Assembly: GCF_033118175.1 (NCBI RefSeq)
Contig: NC_083701.1
Location: 9,629,501 to 9,693,500 of the forward strand
Direction: 5' to 3'
DNA: 64,000 nucleotides
Source: Dama dama
Taxonomy: Eukaryota; Chordata; Mammalia; Artiodactyla; Cervidae
The position numbers were made by a program, and so were the translations under genes. Below are positions 45,091-56,658 of the stretch, piece by piece. Position 1 is the stretch's first letter, and each line of letters begins with the position of its first letter. The notes beneath the pieces were generated by a model that did not search any database, was not told the origin of the DNA, and saw only the letters and a list, made by a program, of their open reading frames with translations.

Positions 45091-45538
45091 TTCTTTCAAA
45101 ATCCTGTTAAGATTAAAATGATGTCAGCCAATGAAAGTGACGTCAAAGTTAATATCATAATTTCTACCTTAAAGTTAGGCTCTGGACATGGTTAACTTCT
45201 GTTACCGTGTGTGAGTTCTGCCTGTGATCATGGTGAAAGGAAGGAATTTACATGAAAACAGAAAAAGAAGTATATGAAGACAAGAGTAACTCTGCCTGGC
45301 TCAAGTTTGCTGAGGAAGCAGAGACGTTGAAAAAAACACGGCCTAGCTACAAAACGCCTGACCAGTATGCCTCCAAACCTGTCAAGGTCATCTAAAACAA
45401 GGAAAGCTTGAGAAACTATCAAAGCCAAGAGGAGCTCCTGGAAATGTGACAACTGAATGAGATAAGGTGTCCTGGATGGTGTCCTGGAACAGAAAAGGGG
45501 CAGTCAGGTAAAAACTAAGGAAATCTAAATACATTATG

Positions 45539-45746
45539 TGTGTTAGTGTTAGTCGCTCAGTCGTGTCCAACTCTTTGCGACTCCATGGACTATAGCTCAT
45601 CAAACTCCTCTGTCCATGGGGATTCTCCAGGCAAGAATACTGGAGTGGTTGCCTTCTCCAGGGGATCTTCCTGACCCAGGGATCAAACCTGCATCTCCTG
45701 CATTGCAGGCAGATTCTTTGCCGTCCGAACCACCAGGGAAGCCCCC
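45539..45746 (-). repeat. Bov-tA SINE in the L1M
   Basis: Full reverse element; AAATACATTATG lies just left (45527-45538) and AAATATGTTAT just right (45747-45757). Confidence 0.92.
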
Positions 45747-45757
45747 AAATATGTTAT

Positions 45758-46186
45758 CAGTTCAGGTCAGTTGCTCAGTCCTGTCCAACTCTTGCAACCG
45801 CATGGACTGTAGCACGCCAGGCTTCCCTGTCCATCACCAACTCCCGGAGCTTACTCAAACTCATCTTCATCCAGTCGGTGATGCCATCCAACTATTTCAT
45901 CCTCTGTCATCCCCTTCTCCTCCTGCCTTCAATTTTTCCCAGCACCAGAGTCTTTTCCAATGAGTCAGTTCTTCGCATTAGGTGGCCAAAGTATTGGAGT
46001 TTCAGCTTCAGTATTAGTCCTTCCAAAGAGTATTCAGGACTGATTTCCTCTTGGATTGACTGGTTTGATCTCCTTGCAGTCCAGGGAACTCTCAAGAGTC
46101 TTCTCCAACACCACAGTTCAAAAGCTTCAATTCTTCCGCACTCAGCTTTCTTTATGGTCCAATTCTCAATTTATGGTCCAGTCCAT
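45758..46186 (-). mobile_element. BovB LINE 3' fragment at the same target site
   Basis: CAGTTCAGGTCAGTTGCTCA to the ACAGTTCAAAAGCTTCAATT block and a short direct repeat of TTTATGGTCCA. Flanked by AAATATGTTAT at left and AAATACATTATG (46187-46198) at right. Confidence 0.92.
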
Positions 46187-46369
46187 AAATACATTATGGG
46201 TTTTAGTTAATAGTAACGTATCAATATCATTTCATTAATTATAATAAATGCATCATACTAATCGAAGATGAGTGCAGATTATGTGGAAGTTCCCTGTACT
46301 GTCCTCTCAATTTTTCTGTAAATTGAAAACCGTTCTAAAAGGTAAAATCTATTTTTAAAATATCAGTTG

Positions 46370-46510
46370 TTGGGACTCTGTGCACTGAGATACTGCATTT
46401 ATAGAAGTCCTCCAACCTGTTACATAGACATGGAAACTCAGCCTCAGGCAGATGAAGTCATGTCCGCCATGTCTCACAGTTAAGAGCTGAGATTTGGACT
46501 CGGGGAGTCC
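46370..46510 (-). repeat. MIR SINE
   Basis: CATGGAAACTCAGCCTCAGG and GAGCTGAGATTTGGACTCGG. Confidence 0.65.
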
Positions 46511-47515
46511 AGTTTTGAGTTTATTCTGGCTTCTCTATTACTCTTTCATCTGCCTTTATTGTATTAAGTGATGCCCTTGAAATTATGATTTCCTCAACAG
46601 GTGATGTTCAGATTATATCAGATGTTCAGTGCCATGATCTGCATGGGACAACTGAGCCAATTCTGACCACTTCCTGGGTCACAATTCAAGGAGCAGTACA
46701 TTTTTACCTACGTATCATTGACCTGCTCCCCCTACTTTGGGCCAATGAATGGAAGGCCAGGGGACTACTGTGAGTGACTTAGACCCATTGTGATCCACTT
46801 CCTGGAATCTGGTACCTTTCCTGCCAGACAGAATGAGATTCTGTTGGGAGGAGAAAGGTGAAGGATTGACTTCTGGGTAGACATCCAACCCGCCTGCCAC
46901 ACCGTGGTCACCAGGAGCCCGTAGCAGAGGCTGGACTGATGGCTGACATCATCATCATGGTTTTCTCTCCCCATCATGTCAGCCCCCAGGTCCTGCTGGA
47001 CTATCTGCCGGCCTGGCCTTCTGCAGAGGGGGCTTCTGGGTCGTCCACTCATTTCCTTTCCCACCCTGAGTTGTTGAGGGTGTGAAAGGCGGTTCTAGAG
47101 ACTCTGGACACCCTACCCATTGCAGTATCTCAGGTAGCCTACTGAGCCAGAAAAAAGGACTGGAAGTTTTTATTGTGTCCGATCGAAGCTACTGTGGTTA
47201 CTGTAGCTGGTTGTTGGGGGCGGGGTGGAAGGCGGGGAATCCCAGGAGCCTTCTCATTCTGTGGTCTTGCTCCTGACTCACCACGTACCTCGAGTGAGGT
47301 TGTGTTGGGTCAGAGGTGGTTTGAGGGAACGAGAGGGTCCGGGACCAGGAGATGGGATGGGGGCTCTTGTCCTGGGCTCTTTGACATCATTTTGGAGGCT
47401 GGGCCATAAGCTAAGAGTGGATGGATTGATGTGGCTCCCACCTTCAAAGACGTTACAGGAGGTGGGCCTGCTCATGACCACACAGGAAGGCTGGGTGACC
47501 TCGTAGCCACAACGT
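46511..47515. other. unique intron
   Basis: Moderately G+C-rich from 46.9 kb; open frames on both strands lack recognisable domains. No gene called. Confidence 0.45.
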
Positions 47516-47519
47516 GGGC

Positions 47520-47635
47520 TCTGTGGTGTGGCAGCAGATCCTCTTTGCCAACTGTGTGACCTCCAGCAAGTTGCTTAATCTTCTTGAGCTTCAAATTCTT
47601 CATCGGTAAAAATGGGATAACCAGACCTGCCCTGC
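47520..47635 (+). repeat. MIR SINE
   Basis: CAACTGTGTGACCTCCAGCA, GTTGCTTAATCTTCTTGAGC and GGTAAAAATGGGATAA. Confidence 0.82.
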
Positions 47636-47706
47636 CAGACTGCTGTCACCCATAGGGTGGCATAATGGTTGTGAAACAGCTGGTTCTAGCCTGTTGATGG
47701 TGATGA

Positions 47707-48023
47707 AAGTGTGAAAGTGAAAGTCGCTCAGTCATGTCCAACTCTTTGCAACCCCATGAACTATACAGTCCATGGAATTCTCCAGGCCCAAATACTACAG
47801 TGGATAGCCTTTCCCTTCTCCAGGGATCCTCCCAACCCAGGGCTCAAACCCAGGTCTTTCGCATTGTAGGTGGATTATTTACCAGCTGAGCCACCAGGGA
47901 AGCCCAAGAATACTGGAGTGGGCAGCCTGTCCCTTCTCCAGGGAACCTTCCCGACCCAGGAATGGAACCAGGGTCTCCTGCATTGCAGGTGGATTCTTTA
48001 CCAGCTGAGCTATCAGGAAAGCA
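47707..48023 (-). repeat. dimeric Bov-tA SINE
   Basis: Tail GTGAAAGTGAAAGTCGCTCA, short-tail deletion form, first head ending at about 47905 (GCCACCAGGGAAGCCC), second head ending GCTATCAGGAAAGC. Confidence 0.9.
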
Positions 48024-49565
48024 ACAAACAATTCTTGTATGAAGGCTGGTGGGCACACAGGCTAAAAGTCAGATTACAGATTGCTGTGAGTTGGTTCTGA
48101 GATAGGACTCTGGTGGGCTTCCTGGAGGAGGCAGCCTTTGATCCAGGCATAGGAGGATGAAGTGGTGTCAGGGTCAAGGTTAGGGCTGAAGATAGAAGGA
48201 ACAATTTAGGCAAAATCCTGGAAATGAAAAATGCTGTTGAGTAAGGTGTGAGTATTTCCTAGTGGTTGTACCTGGGGGCGCTTTTGTGGGGGGAAGGGTT
48301 GCATAGCTCAGTGGTGAGAAGATGAAGCAGGAAATGTAATAGGAGGGGTCAGATTATTTCTAATCTGTGAAATTGCTATGCTGTTTAGGATAAGAAACTC
48401 CCATGTCTCAGTGCTTTTCTTCTTCCCGGAAAAATTAGGTAGTTGGATACATTTTAGGATTTCTCGATGGAGAAGCTGTTAACCTTATGGGTGACACTGT
48501 CTCTCTGGGCAGCGAAGTCCCAATTTTGCAGAATTTTCAGCACTCTGGAACCTGCCCACAAGACTCTAGTAGAGCTCCCAGAGTGGAATAACCCGGCCGC
48601 TCCCAGGGTTTTCCAGACGTGCCCGTGGAGGTGCTGCACCCTCGGTTGAGCACTTGCCTCCAAAGGCCACACCTCTGGCTGATGCTTTGGTCTCAGACCC
48701 CCAGTGTTTTACACCATCAGTGACAAGTCAAAGCAAAACCACAGAGGTAGGAGGCTGGACTGCTGCTGCCCGTGGCCCTGTCCTCTCAGCAGGCCGCTGC
48801 TGACCCGTGCCTCCACAGAAGGCCCTCAAACACTCACAGGCAGATCTGGCTCAGTCTCTCGTGGGGGTCACTGTACCTTTCCCTGGGTCCTGGTGCCCAC
48901 AAGGTTTTGTTTGTGCCCTCCAAGAATCTCTGGTGGGCATGAGGTTTGATTTTAATGTGAGAGCCCCTCTCCTTCTGTCTTGTTTCGGCTTCTCCTTTGT
49001 CCTTGGACGTGGGGCATCTTTTTCTGGTGGGCCCCACATCCTCCTGTCGATGGTGGTTCAGCAGCTAGTTGTGCTTTTGGTATTCTCGCAGGAGACGGTG
49101 AGCGCACATCCTTCTACCCCACCATCCTACACGTGTGGGGTTAGTACAGGGTTTTTTATGACTTCAAGAAAGCCTAAATGACTTTTGGGGCTGAAACAGT
49201 TTGGCTCACGTACATCATTTCAAAAGTTGGGGAAAATGAAAGTTACATAAAGTACACACACACATGCTCACACCCCTCAGTCCCCATGTCCCAGAGTTTT
49301 GAACATTAATTAGTGTCACTGCATGGAATAAATTAAGCTGGGGACCTTGTGGCTTCCATCTGGGGAAAAATCGTGCTAGGAAATGCTGACTTCGGCAACA
49401 GCAGAGCAGTATGCCTGTTACAGGGATCTCACCAGACACAGACCCTCTCCAGGCTGGGAGCTTGCCCTTCCAGGAGCCCAGGTGCTCTGGCTGGATGGGG
49501 AGCTAGGCTGTGGGTGACAGCCTGCCTTGTGTTTCAGATGCGGAAGCTGTGTTGGAGCAGGGAGT
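48024..49565. other. mostly unique intron
   Basis: A weak old-LINE phrase near 48110-48230 (CTTCCTGGAGGAGGCAGCCT). The rest shows no repeat or exon. Confidence 0.45.
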
Positions 49566-49569
49566 CTCA

Positions 49570-49770
49570 GCCAGCCCACTGGGGTCTGAACCCCAGCTGC
49601 GTGACCTCAGGCAGATTACCCTTGACTTCTTTGGATCTCAGTTTTCTCATCTGTAAAGTGGGCATATTAATAATACCTACCTCAGAGCATGGTTGGGAGG
49701 ATCTCATGAGTTAATAAAGGTAAAACATGAGAAGTACCGGGTACAAAACACGAGTGGTATGTGTCTGGTA
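49570..49770 (+). repeat. MIR SINE
   Basis: GCTGCGTGACCTCAGGCAGA, GGATCTCAGTTTTCTCATCT, AATAATACCTACCTCAGAGC. Confidence 0.85.
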
Positions 49771-50065
49771 ACATGATGATGATCTGTTAAGGCCTCTAGA
49801 ATTCTTGCTGTAGGTGCTCGAAAACTCAAACAGAACAAATGAATCAATCCAAGTAAAAGCGCAGGGAGTCAGAGTGGGCCACTTAAGTGGGAAAAGTGCA
49901 GCCTCTTTTTTACATATTATTTTTTTAAATTGTGGTAAAAATATGAAACTTAAAATGTACCATTTTGGCCATAAGGCTATAGTTTGATGGTTTGATGTGC
50001 AACCATCAGCATCGTCTCTCCACAGAACTTTTTATCTGACACAGCTGAGACTTTGCACCCATTTG

Positions 50066-50391
50066 TCCAAATCCATTATGGCTGCTGTCACAGAAACACC
50101 ATCAATTGAAAGGTTTAAACAAAAAGACGTCTGTTTCTCACAGTGGTGGAGGCTGGGACGTGCAGGATGAAGGCTCTGGCAGACTTGGTGTCTGGTGACG
50201 GCGCGTGACAGCTGGCTGTCGCTGTGTCTTCAGCAAGAGGCAGGGAGCCCTCTGCAGTCTCCTTTTTAAGGGCACTGATTCCTTTCATGAAGGCTGCACC
50301 TTTATGACCTCACCACCTCCCAAAGGCCCTACCTCACGTTAGGGTTAGAATTTCAGCATAGGAATTTGGAGGGAGCACATTCAATCTGTAG
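50066..50391 (-). repeat. MLT1 MaLR solo LTR (antisense)
   Basis: TCTCACAGTGGTGGAGGCTG, TGACCTCACCACCTCCCAAA and GGGTTAGAATTTCAGCATAG match reversed MLT1. No internal region. Confidence 0.8.
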
Positions 50392-50496
50392 CACCATTAA
50401 ACACCAATCCCCATCCGCTCCTCCCCTCACCCAGTCCCTAGCAGTTACCATTTTACTTTCTGTCTCTATGAATCTAATTACTCTAGTACCTCATAT

Positions 50497-50775
50497 GGAG
50501 AAGGCAATGGCAACCCACTCCAGTACTCTTGCCTGGAAAATCCCATGGATGGAGGAGCCTCGTAGGCTGCAGTCCATGGGGTCACTGAGAGTCGGACCCG
50601 ACTGAGCGACTTCCCTTTCACTTTTCACTTTCATGCATTGGAGAAAGAAATGGCAACCCACTCCAGTGTTCTTGCCTGGAGAATCCCAGGGACGGGGGAG
50701 CCTGGTGGGCTGCCTGCCATCTATGAGGTCGCACAGAGTTAGACACGACTGAAGCGACTTAGCAGCAGCAGCAGC
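50497..50775 (+). repeat. Bov-A2 SINE with 12-bp target-site duplication
   Basis: Complete dimer: GGAGAAGGCAATGGCAACCC start, CACTTTTCACTTTCATGCAT linker, (AGC)n tail. AGTACCTCATAT flanks it at 50485-50496 and 50776-50787. Confidence 0.96.
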
Positions 50776-50934
50776 AGTACCTCATATAAGTGGAATCACG
50801 TACTATTTGTTATTTGGCTTATTTTATTTAGTAGAATGTCCTCAAGGTTCATCCATGTTGTAGTATATGTGAAAATTTCCCTTTTACTTTTATTTTTTAA
50901 ATGTAAATGCATACTGTACATGTTTTTAATATAT

Positions 50935-51165
50935 TTATTTTAAATTTTATTTATTTATTTATAGCTGCCCTGGATCTTAGTTGCTCTGCACGGGCTTTAG
51001 TTGCAGCAAACGGGGGCTTCTCTTCTTTGTGGACTGCAGGCTCAATAGTTTGGTGCATGGGCTTGGTTGCCTTGCAGCAAGTGGCATCTTCCCAGACCAG
51101 GAATAGAACCCATGTCCCCTGCATTGGTGGTGGATTCTTAACCACTGGGACTGCCTGGGAAGTCC
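50935..51165 (-). repeat. CHR-type SINE
   Basis: TTTATTTATTTATTTAT start, GCCCTGGATCTTAGTTGCTC, and CCACTGGGACTGCCTGGGAA head. Confidence 0.85.
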
Positions 51166-51330
51166 TGTTTATTTCTGTTTATTTGGCTTTGCTGAGTCTT
51201 TGGTGTGGCACACAGAATCTTTAGTTGCGGCATGTGAACTCATAGTTGTGGCATTCTCTGATCAGGGATCGAACCCATGCCCCCTGCTTTGGGAGCGCAG
51301 AGTCTTAGCCATTGGACCATGAGGGAAGTT
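51166..51330 (-). repeat. CHR-type SINE
   Basis: TTGGCTTTGCTGAGTCTTTG, TCAGGGATCGAACCCATGCC and CCATTGGACCATGAGGGAAG, in tandem with the previous one. Confidence 0.85.
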
Positions 51331-51584
51331 CTTCCTTTTTAACGGCTGACTGGTATTCCATTGTGTGTATATTCCACATTCTTTGTGTTCATCTATCAAT
51401 GCGCCCTTGGGTTCATCTCCTGGCTCTTGTGAATGATGCCACTGTGAACATGGGTGCACAAAGCCACATTAATGCTCTTAACCATAACCCAGCGATGTCT
51501 GAGTGTCTCTGGCACCTCAAGCCAATTTCATCCATTGCTCCTTGGATTGGAGAGGAAGGACCGTGTGAGTCCTGGGCACTAAGA

Positions 51585-51765
51585 TGACCACTGGCTAGCT
51601 GAATCACACTGGGCAGTTCCCTCATCCCTTTGGGCCTCCATTTATTCATCTGCGAAATGGGGCTACTCACAGTTCCTTCCTTATAGTGTTGAGAGACTAA
51701 ATGAGTCAACGTCTATAAAGCACTTGGAGCGGCACTGATGTATAGTAAGCCTTGTAAAATGAAAA
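51585..51765 (+). repeat. MIR SINE
   Basis: CATTTATTCATCTGCGAAAT and GTCTATAAAGCACTTGGAGC. Confidence 0.8.
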
Positions 51766-51828
51766 CTCCTATTATTTATACAGCATTCTAGCCACCTTCT
51801 CATGATTTTAATTTCACTGTGACCTGGT

Positions 51829-52032
51829 GTTAGCTGCTCAGTCATGTCTGACTCTTTGTGACCCCATGGACTCTAGCCCTCCAGGCTCCTCAATTCAGGG
51901 GATTCTCCAGGCAAGAATACTGGAATGGGTAGCCATTCCCTAACTCCAGGTGATCTTCTCAACCTAGGGCTCGAACCCGGGTCTCCTGCACTGCAGGCAG
52001 ATTCTTTACCATCTCAGCCACCAGGGAAACCC
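51829..52032 (-). repeat. Bov-tA SINE (left arm of inverted pair)
   Basis: Full reverse element from GTTAGCTGCTCAGTCATGTC to CAGCCACCAGGGAAACCC. TGACCTGGT at 51820-51828 borders it on the left. Confidence 0.93.
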
Positions 52033-52225
52033 TTAGGGTAAGAATGAAGGAGACGCAGGAGACTCCGGTTCAATTCCTGGGTCAGGAAGATCCCCTGGAG
52101 GAGGACTTGGCAACCCACCCCAGTATTCTTGTGTAGAGAATCCCCTGAACTGAAGAGCCTGGTGGGCTACAGTCCCATGGGGTAGCAAAGAGTTGGACAT
52201 GACTGAGTGGCTAAGCATGCTTGCA
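52033..52225 (+). repeat. Bov-tA SINE (right arm of inverted pair)
   Basis: Begins in a worn head (GGGTAAGAATGAAGGAGACG), then a full body to GACTGAGTGGCTAAGCATGC. TGACCTGGT recurs at 52226-52234. Confidence 0.93.
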
Positions 52226-52244
52226 TGACCTGGTTTGGATATTA

Positions 52245-52325
52245 GGCAGCAGAGTCTCAGAGGGGCTAGGTCACTTGCCCAGTGACACACAGCTAGTAGA
52301 CCCTAAAGCTGCGTGGGAACCTGTG
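52245..52325 (-). repeat. MIR SINE fragment
   Basis: GTCTCAGAGGGGCTAGGTCA and CCCAGTGACACACAGCTAGT. Confidence 0.8.
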
Positions 52326-52724
52326 TGGGCCTGAGTACAAGCCATGTTTTCCTTGCCAGTTTTTCCTTGAGCCTTTCTTCTTGAGCTGTAGACGACCTGG
52401 CACCCGCTCATCCTGCCTTAAGCTCTGCCTTGAAAGGGTTTGCCATGAATACCCCAACAAAACTGGGGCTGCATTGCAGGCAGGAGCCAGGCGTGATATG
52501 GTCTCTTTCAACAGGCAGTGCCAGGTTTGCTGCTGGCCATAAGGTCCGTGTTTAACAAACACTGTTGACTAATCCCCTTGGCCTCGCAGCGTCCAAGCTG
52601 AGTTCCAAACAAAACCCAGATCTAAACACGGGCATGGAATGTGGCTGTTGGAAAGCTGAGCACTGCTGACTTCTGTGGGGAATCCACACGCACGCCAGGA
52701 GCTTGGCCTGTGGTGAGGGTTCTG

Positions 52725-52943
52725 CGGACTTCCCAAATGCCTCAGTGGGTAAAGAATCCACCTGCAGTTCAGGAGACGCAGGGCACCTGGGTTGTCCCTG
52801 GGTCAGAAAGATCCCCTGGAGGAGGGCATGACAACCAGCTCCAGTATGTGTGCCTGGAGAATGCCATGGACAGAGGAGCCTGGAGGGCTACAGCCCGTGG
52901 GGTTGCAAAGAGTCGGACCTGACTGAAGCAATGCATGCACGAA
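52725..52943 (+). repeat. Bov-tA SINE with target-site duplication
   Basis: CGGACTTCCCAAATGCCTCA head to GTCGGACCTGACTGAAGC; flanked by GGTTCTG at 52718-52724 and 52944-52950. Confidence 0.92.
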
Positions 52944-52959
52944 GGTTCTGTGCTCTAGT

Positions 52960-53209
52960 CCAGTTCAGTTCAGTTCAGTCGCTCTGTCATGTCCGACTCT
53001 TTGCAACCCCATGGACCACAGCACGCCCGGCTTCCCTGTCCATCACCAACTCCCAGAGTCTGCTCAGACTCGTCTTCATTGAGTCAGTGATGCCATCCAA
53101 CCATCTCATCCTTTGTCATCCCCTTCTCCTCCTCCTTCAGTCTTTCCCAGCCTCAGGGTCTTTTCAAATGAATCAGCTCTTCGCATCAGGTGGCCAAAGT
53201 ATTGGAGTC
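52960..53209 (-). mobile_element. BovB LINE 3' fragment with target-site duplication
   Basis: CAGTTCAGTTCAGTTCAGTC end to GTGGCCAAAGTATTGGAGTC; bounded by CTCTAGT at 52953-52959 and 53210-53216. It abuts the SINE inserted just upstream. Confidence 0.93.
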
Positions 53210-53216
53210 CTCTAGT

Positions 53217-56200
53217 TGGACCAGGTCAACTCGACTGCCGTTTATTTACAACCCTCCCAGCCTATTAGCAGAATTTAGCCAGAATCTGTTGTGTGTGGAT
53301 GCTAGTCCAGGTTTTAAGTCAGTGGTTGTCTCTGCTCAGAGATGGCAATAAACAGATCAATAAGAATTGACCTGTTATGGTCCAGCCTTGAGGAGGGGTT
53401 GAATTCCATCCCTTTCAGAGAGAATCTCTATCCTCTGTACCCTCCTGAAACTCTGCTTTTCTTCCTCCACCTCCTTCCCTGTTCCTGTTGCCCGTGGAGG
53501 GGCAGAGATAAGAGGAAGGTGAATAGGTGTGGAGTGAAAGTTGGGTTGTGAGACAAGTCCTTTCTCTTGGAGGAGAAAGACCATGCAAGGTTCTTCTGCC
53601 TCTTCAGTTTCCAGCCTGTCACCTGTTCTGCTCCTGCTTTGCAGGATATGGAGTGAAGTGCATACCTCTGAGCCTAGGGTCCTCAGACTTTATATTCACA
53701 AACCATTCCTTGCATCGTGTTATGAAGTCTGAGGCTGGCACTGCTGAACATCAAGTGGATTGAATAACACCCCCCATATTCCAGGGGGTCAGGGGAGCAC
53801 TGTTATAATTCAGTGGGCAGAGCAGTGGGGTGGGATCTGGGCACTTGGCAGTAGCCCTGGTGTGAACTAGGACAGGTCTTGGGCCCATGTGGGACCTTCA
53901 TTTTCCTGTCTGTGAAACTTTAGGCCTCTACAGGCTCTGACCTTCCATGATGCTAGCTCTGCCTCTCACTTTAATTGAGAATTGGCGTTGATCATTTGCC
54001 TCTCATGTGTAGCACTGTTTCTCCCACCATTCCCTGATTTCACTTCGGGAACTTTATTCCACCCTGTTCTTAGCCATGTTGTTTGGTTAAGAGTAACTTC
54101 ATGCCCCACTCCAGAATCATCCAGTCAATCTGCCTTCTCTGGCCCCTGTGGTGGATACAGGAAAATGCTTGCCACCCACTCAGAGCCAGTGGGAGGAGAA
54201 GGTGGATCTGAGGACTTGGGGAAATTCCCAGAAGAGCTGTCTTCTCCTGTGGCATGAAGGTGTGAACTCTGGAGCATCTGCAGTCATTTTGCTAACATGA
54301 GTAAGAGGTCTGGAGAAGTTGGGGAGGGGGGGAAGTGGCCACTTTGCAAAGCCCCAGATTGAAGGCTAAGACATGTGAGGTGGAGTGGGAATCCCTGCTT
54401 GCAGGCTGAAAGACAGCTGGTTGGAAAGGCTGGTGTGGTGGGGGTGGGGAATTGGAGGTGGCTGTATAGCCCACAGGAAACAGTTTAGATTGTCCTCAAG
54501 GCTGCTGGGTTTCCCAGAAGGGTGTGGGATGATCAGATGTGTGTTTTGTAAGGATGACTTTGTTGCCAGCTGGAGAAGGGTCAGCGTTTAGGGATGCAGG
54601 TGGCCCTTAGCTGTCCCAAGATGGCAGCTACAATTCAGAATGGGGCCACCGACCTTGGCCTTGGAGGTGCACATGGCATTCTGACTCATCGAATCTCTGC
54701 AGCATCTCTGCTAGACTGAATTGCATTGTCCCCATTCTGTAGTTTAAAAAAGCACTTTCAGAGAAGTCCAGTATCTTGCTGAGTGTCACACAGCCAGGGG
54801 TCAGCTCCAAAGCCAACACTCTGCCCACTGTCACTGTCTCACCGCTGGGCCCTTCTTTCTCTCACCCTGTCTCTGAAGCCTTCAGCATCCTCCAGGACCA
54901 AGCTTGACATTTGTGTTCAACATGATTTCCTTCCTGCTCACAATAAATGTCAGACTGAATGATGGAAGTGATTCAGCAAGAAATAGAATTTGAGGGGGGG
55001 AAAAAAGGAGCTGTGTAAAAACATTTGCAAACGGATTAAAAATTGGAGTCCACCAGCTCATGCCAACCGTACTTGGAAGTTGGGGAGATATTTTTAGACC
55101 ATGGAATCCAAATGGCACAGATCGTGGGCTGGAAGGATGGAAATGCGAAGTATACTTTGCATCTAGCTGTGACCAGAGTTTGCTGCTGACTTTCTTCTTA
55201 GCTATAAAATAGCAGCATTCCAAATGCAGAATCCCCTGAAAACACAGTATTTCTATTTATTTATTCTTTCCCCCTAAATGTACTGTCTTCCTCTTTTTAT
55301 TGCCTCTTTCTCCTTTCACATCAGGAGTCCTGGGGCTCAGCCACCTGTTTGTTCTTGGAGGCCTCTGGAGAGATCTACATGTTGTTGACTTTTGAATCGT
55401 CTTCACATTTTTGGAGGCTAGTGAAAGCAGCCCCTTTTGAGCCAGCTGAGGAGTCCCAGGGAGCTTGTTGGCTCATGGATCCCAAAGGAGGTCAGGAGCA
55501 GGACAACATCAGGAGATGGGCTTTACCTGGGGCCAAGAACACCTGGATCAGGGGCTGGAGGACTGCCCTGACACCAGCTGTCTCTGTGCAGTCTCTGTGC
55601 AGACTCTCCCCATTTGGTGGGACCGTGGTCACCCCCAGCATCTGAGCTTTGTATCTCTCAGTCCCTAGAGACGGACTGCCCTTGCTTCTTTAGTTCTCAA
55701 GTTAGGAACACAGGCACCCGCTGCTGGATCCCCCTTCTCAACCTGTGTCCTGGGGGTTGGATCACAGGAGAGCAATGACAAATGCTGCAGAACAGGGACC
55801 AGAGACGTTCCCAAGAAAAGGGAGGCGGGCCTGTCAGAAGCCTGACGATAGATTTCACCAGATGTCATCTCCGGCTCAGCAGGCACTTTTCCAGATGCTT
55901 TACCTGTGTTAGTCTCTTTTAATCCTCACAACCACCCCATGATGTGGGTGCAGTTACATGGAAAATAAAAGGAGGGTTTGATTGCCCTGCAGGGTTCCTG
56001 GGATGCCGAACGAGATAGCATTTTTCAGTTGCCGAGGACAGTGTCCAGCATGTACTTCCTTTACCTTCCTTTAGAAAGGTCTTCAGTTATTTTTATTTTG
56101 ATCAGTGGAGTGCATGCATGTAACCCCAGCCCCGAATTGTACTCATAGGTTTAAAATGCAGAGCCACAGCCCAGCCTCGTCCTACCCCATTCCTAGCCCA

Positions 56201-56655
56201 CTTCCGGAGGCAAAGCCCTCTCTTTCTGCCTCTTCTCGGACCTCCTGGTGGTTCTCGCCACATCTCTCAGCCACGGGCTTGGGCTGCCGCCTTTTGATGA
56301 ATCAACTTTAGGCATTTTTATTGATTTCCTGTTCTAGCTCAGATCCCTTCTGGTTTACGCGTTCTGCGTTCTTTTCTTCTCTTTTCTCCCCCATCCACGC
56401 CCTCTGTCCCTCTGGTTTGTTACCTCTCTTCTCCTCTTCCATTGCATTCTCTTCTGCCCTCCAGTCATGTGGTCCTTCCTCCTCCCCCACCTTCTTTCTC
56501 CTCTCTTCTTTTCCTGTTTGCCAAGCATGTCTTCTCCATCTCTCTCCCAGAAATCTTTCTTGAAAAGTATCTTTATTATTATCCTTTCCTTCTCATCCTG
56601 CCCTGTATGAGGGTTATTAATTATAGTCACATTGTCACTGATTTTAAAAACTGTT
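53217..56655. other. mostly unique intron
   Basis: MIR traces at 53865-53930, 54710-54810 (CACACAGCCAGGGGTCAG) and 55875-55955 (TAATCCTCACAACCACCCCA); a pyrimidine-rich run at 56330-56560. No exon or RNA gene recognised. Confidence 0.5.
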
Positions 56656-56658
56656 CTC

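Larger units (their letters stand above)
45335..46345 (+). repeat. ancient L1M 3'UTR, split by two insertions
   Basis: Left part: GCCTGACCAGTATGCCTCCA to GGTAAAAACTAAGGAAATCT. Right part: GGTTTTAGTTAATAGTAACG to AAAACCGTTCTAAAAGGTAA. The two parts rejoin cleanly without the 45539-46186 insert. Confidence 0.8.
49915..51460 (-). repeat. ancient L1M 3' region hosting four nested repeats
   Basis: Antisense L1 pieces at 49915-50065, 50392-50496, 50776-50934 and 51331-51460, with TTACTTTCTGTCTCTATGA-type blocks, TCCTCAAGGTTCATCCATGT and ACTGGTATTCCATTGTGTG. Nested in it: MLT1, Bov-A2 and two CHR SINEs. Confidence 0.8.
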
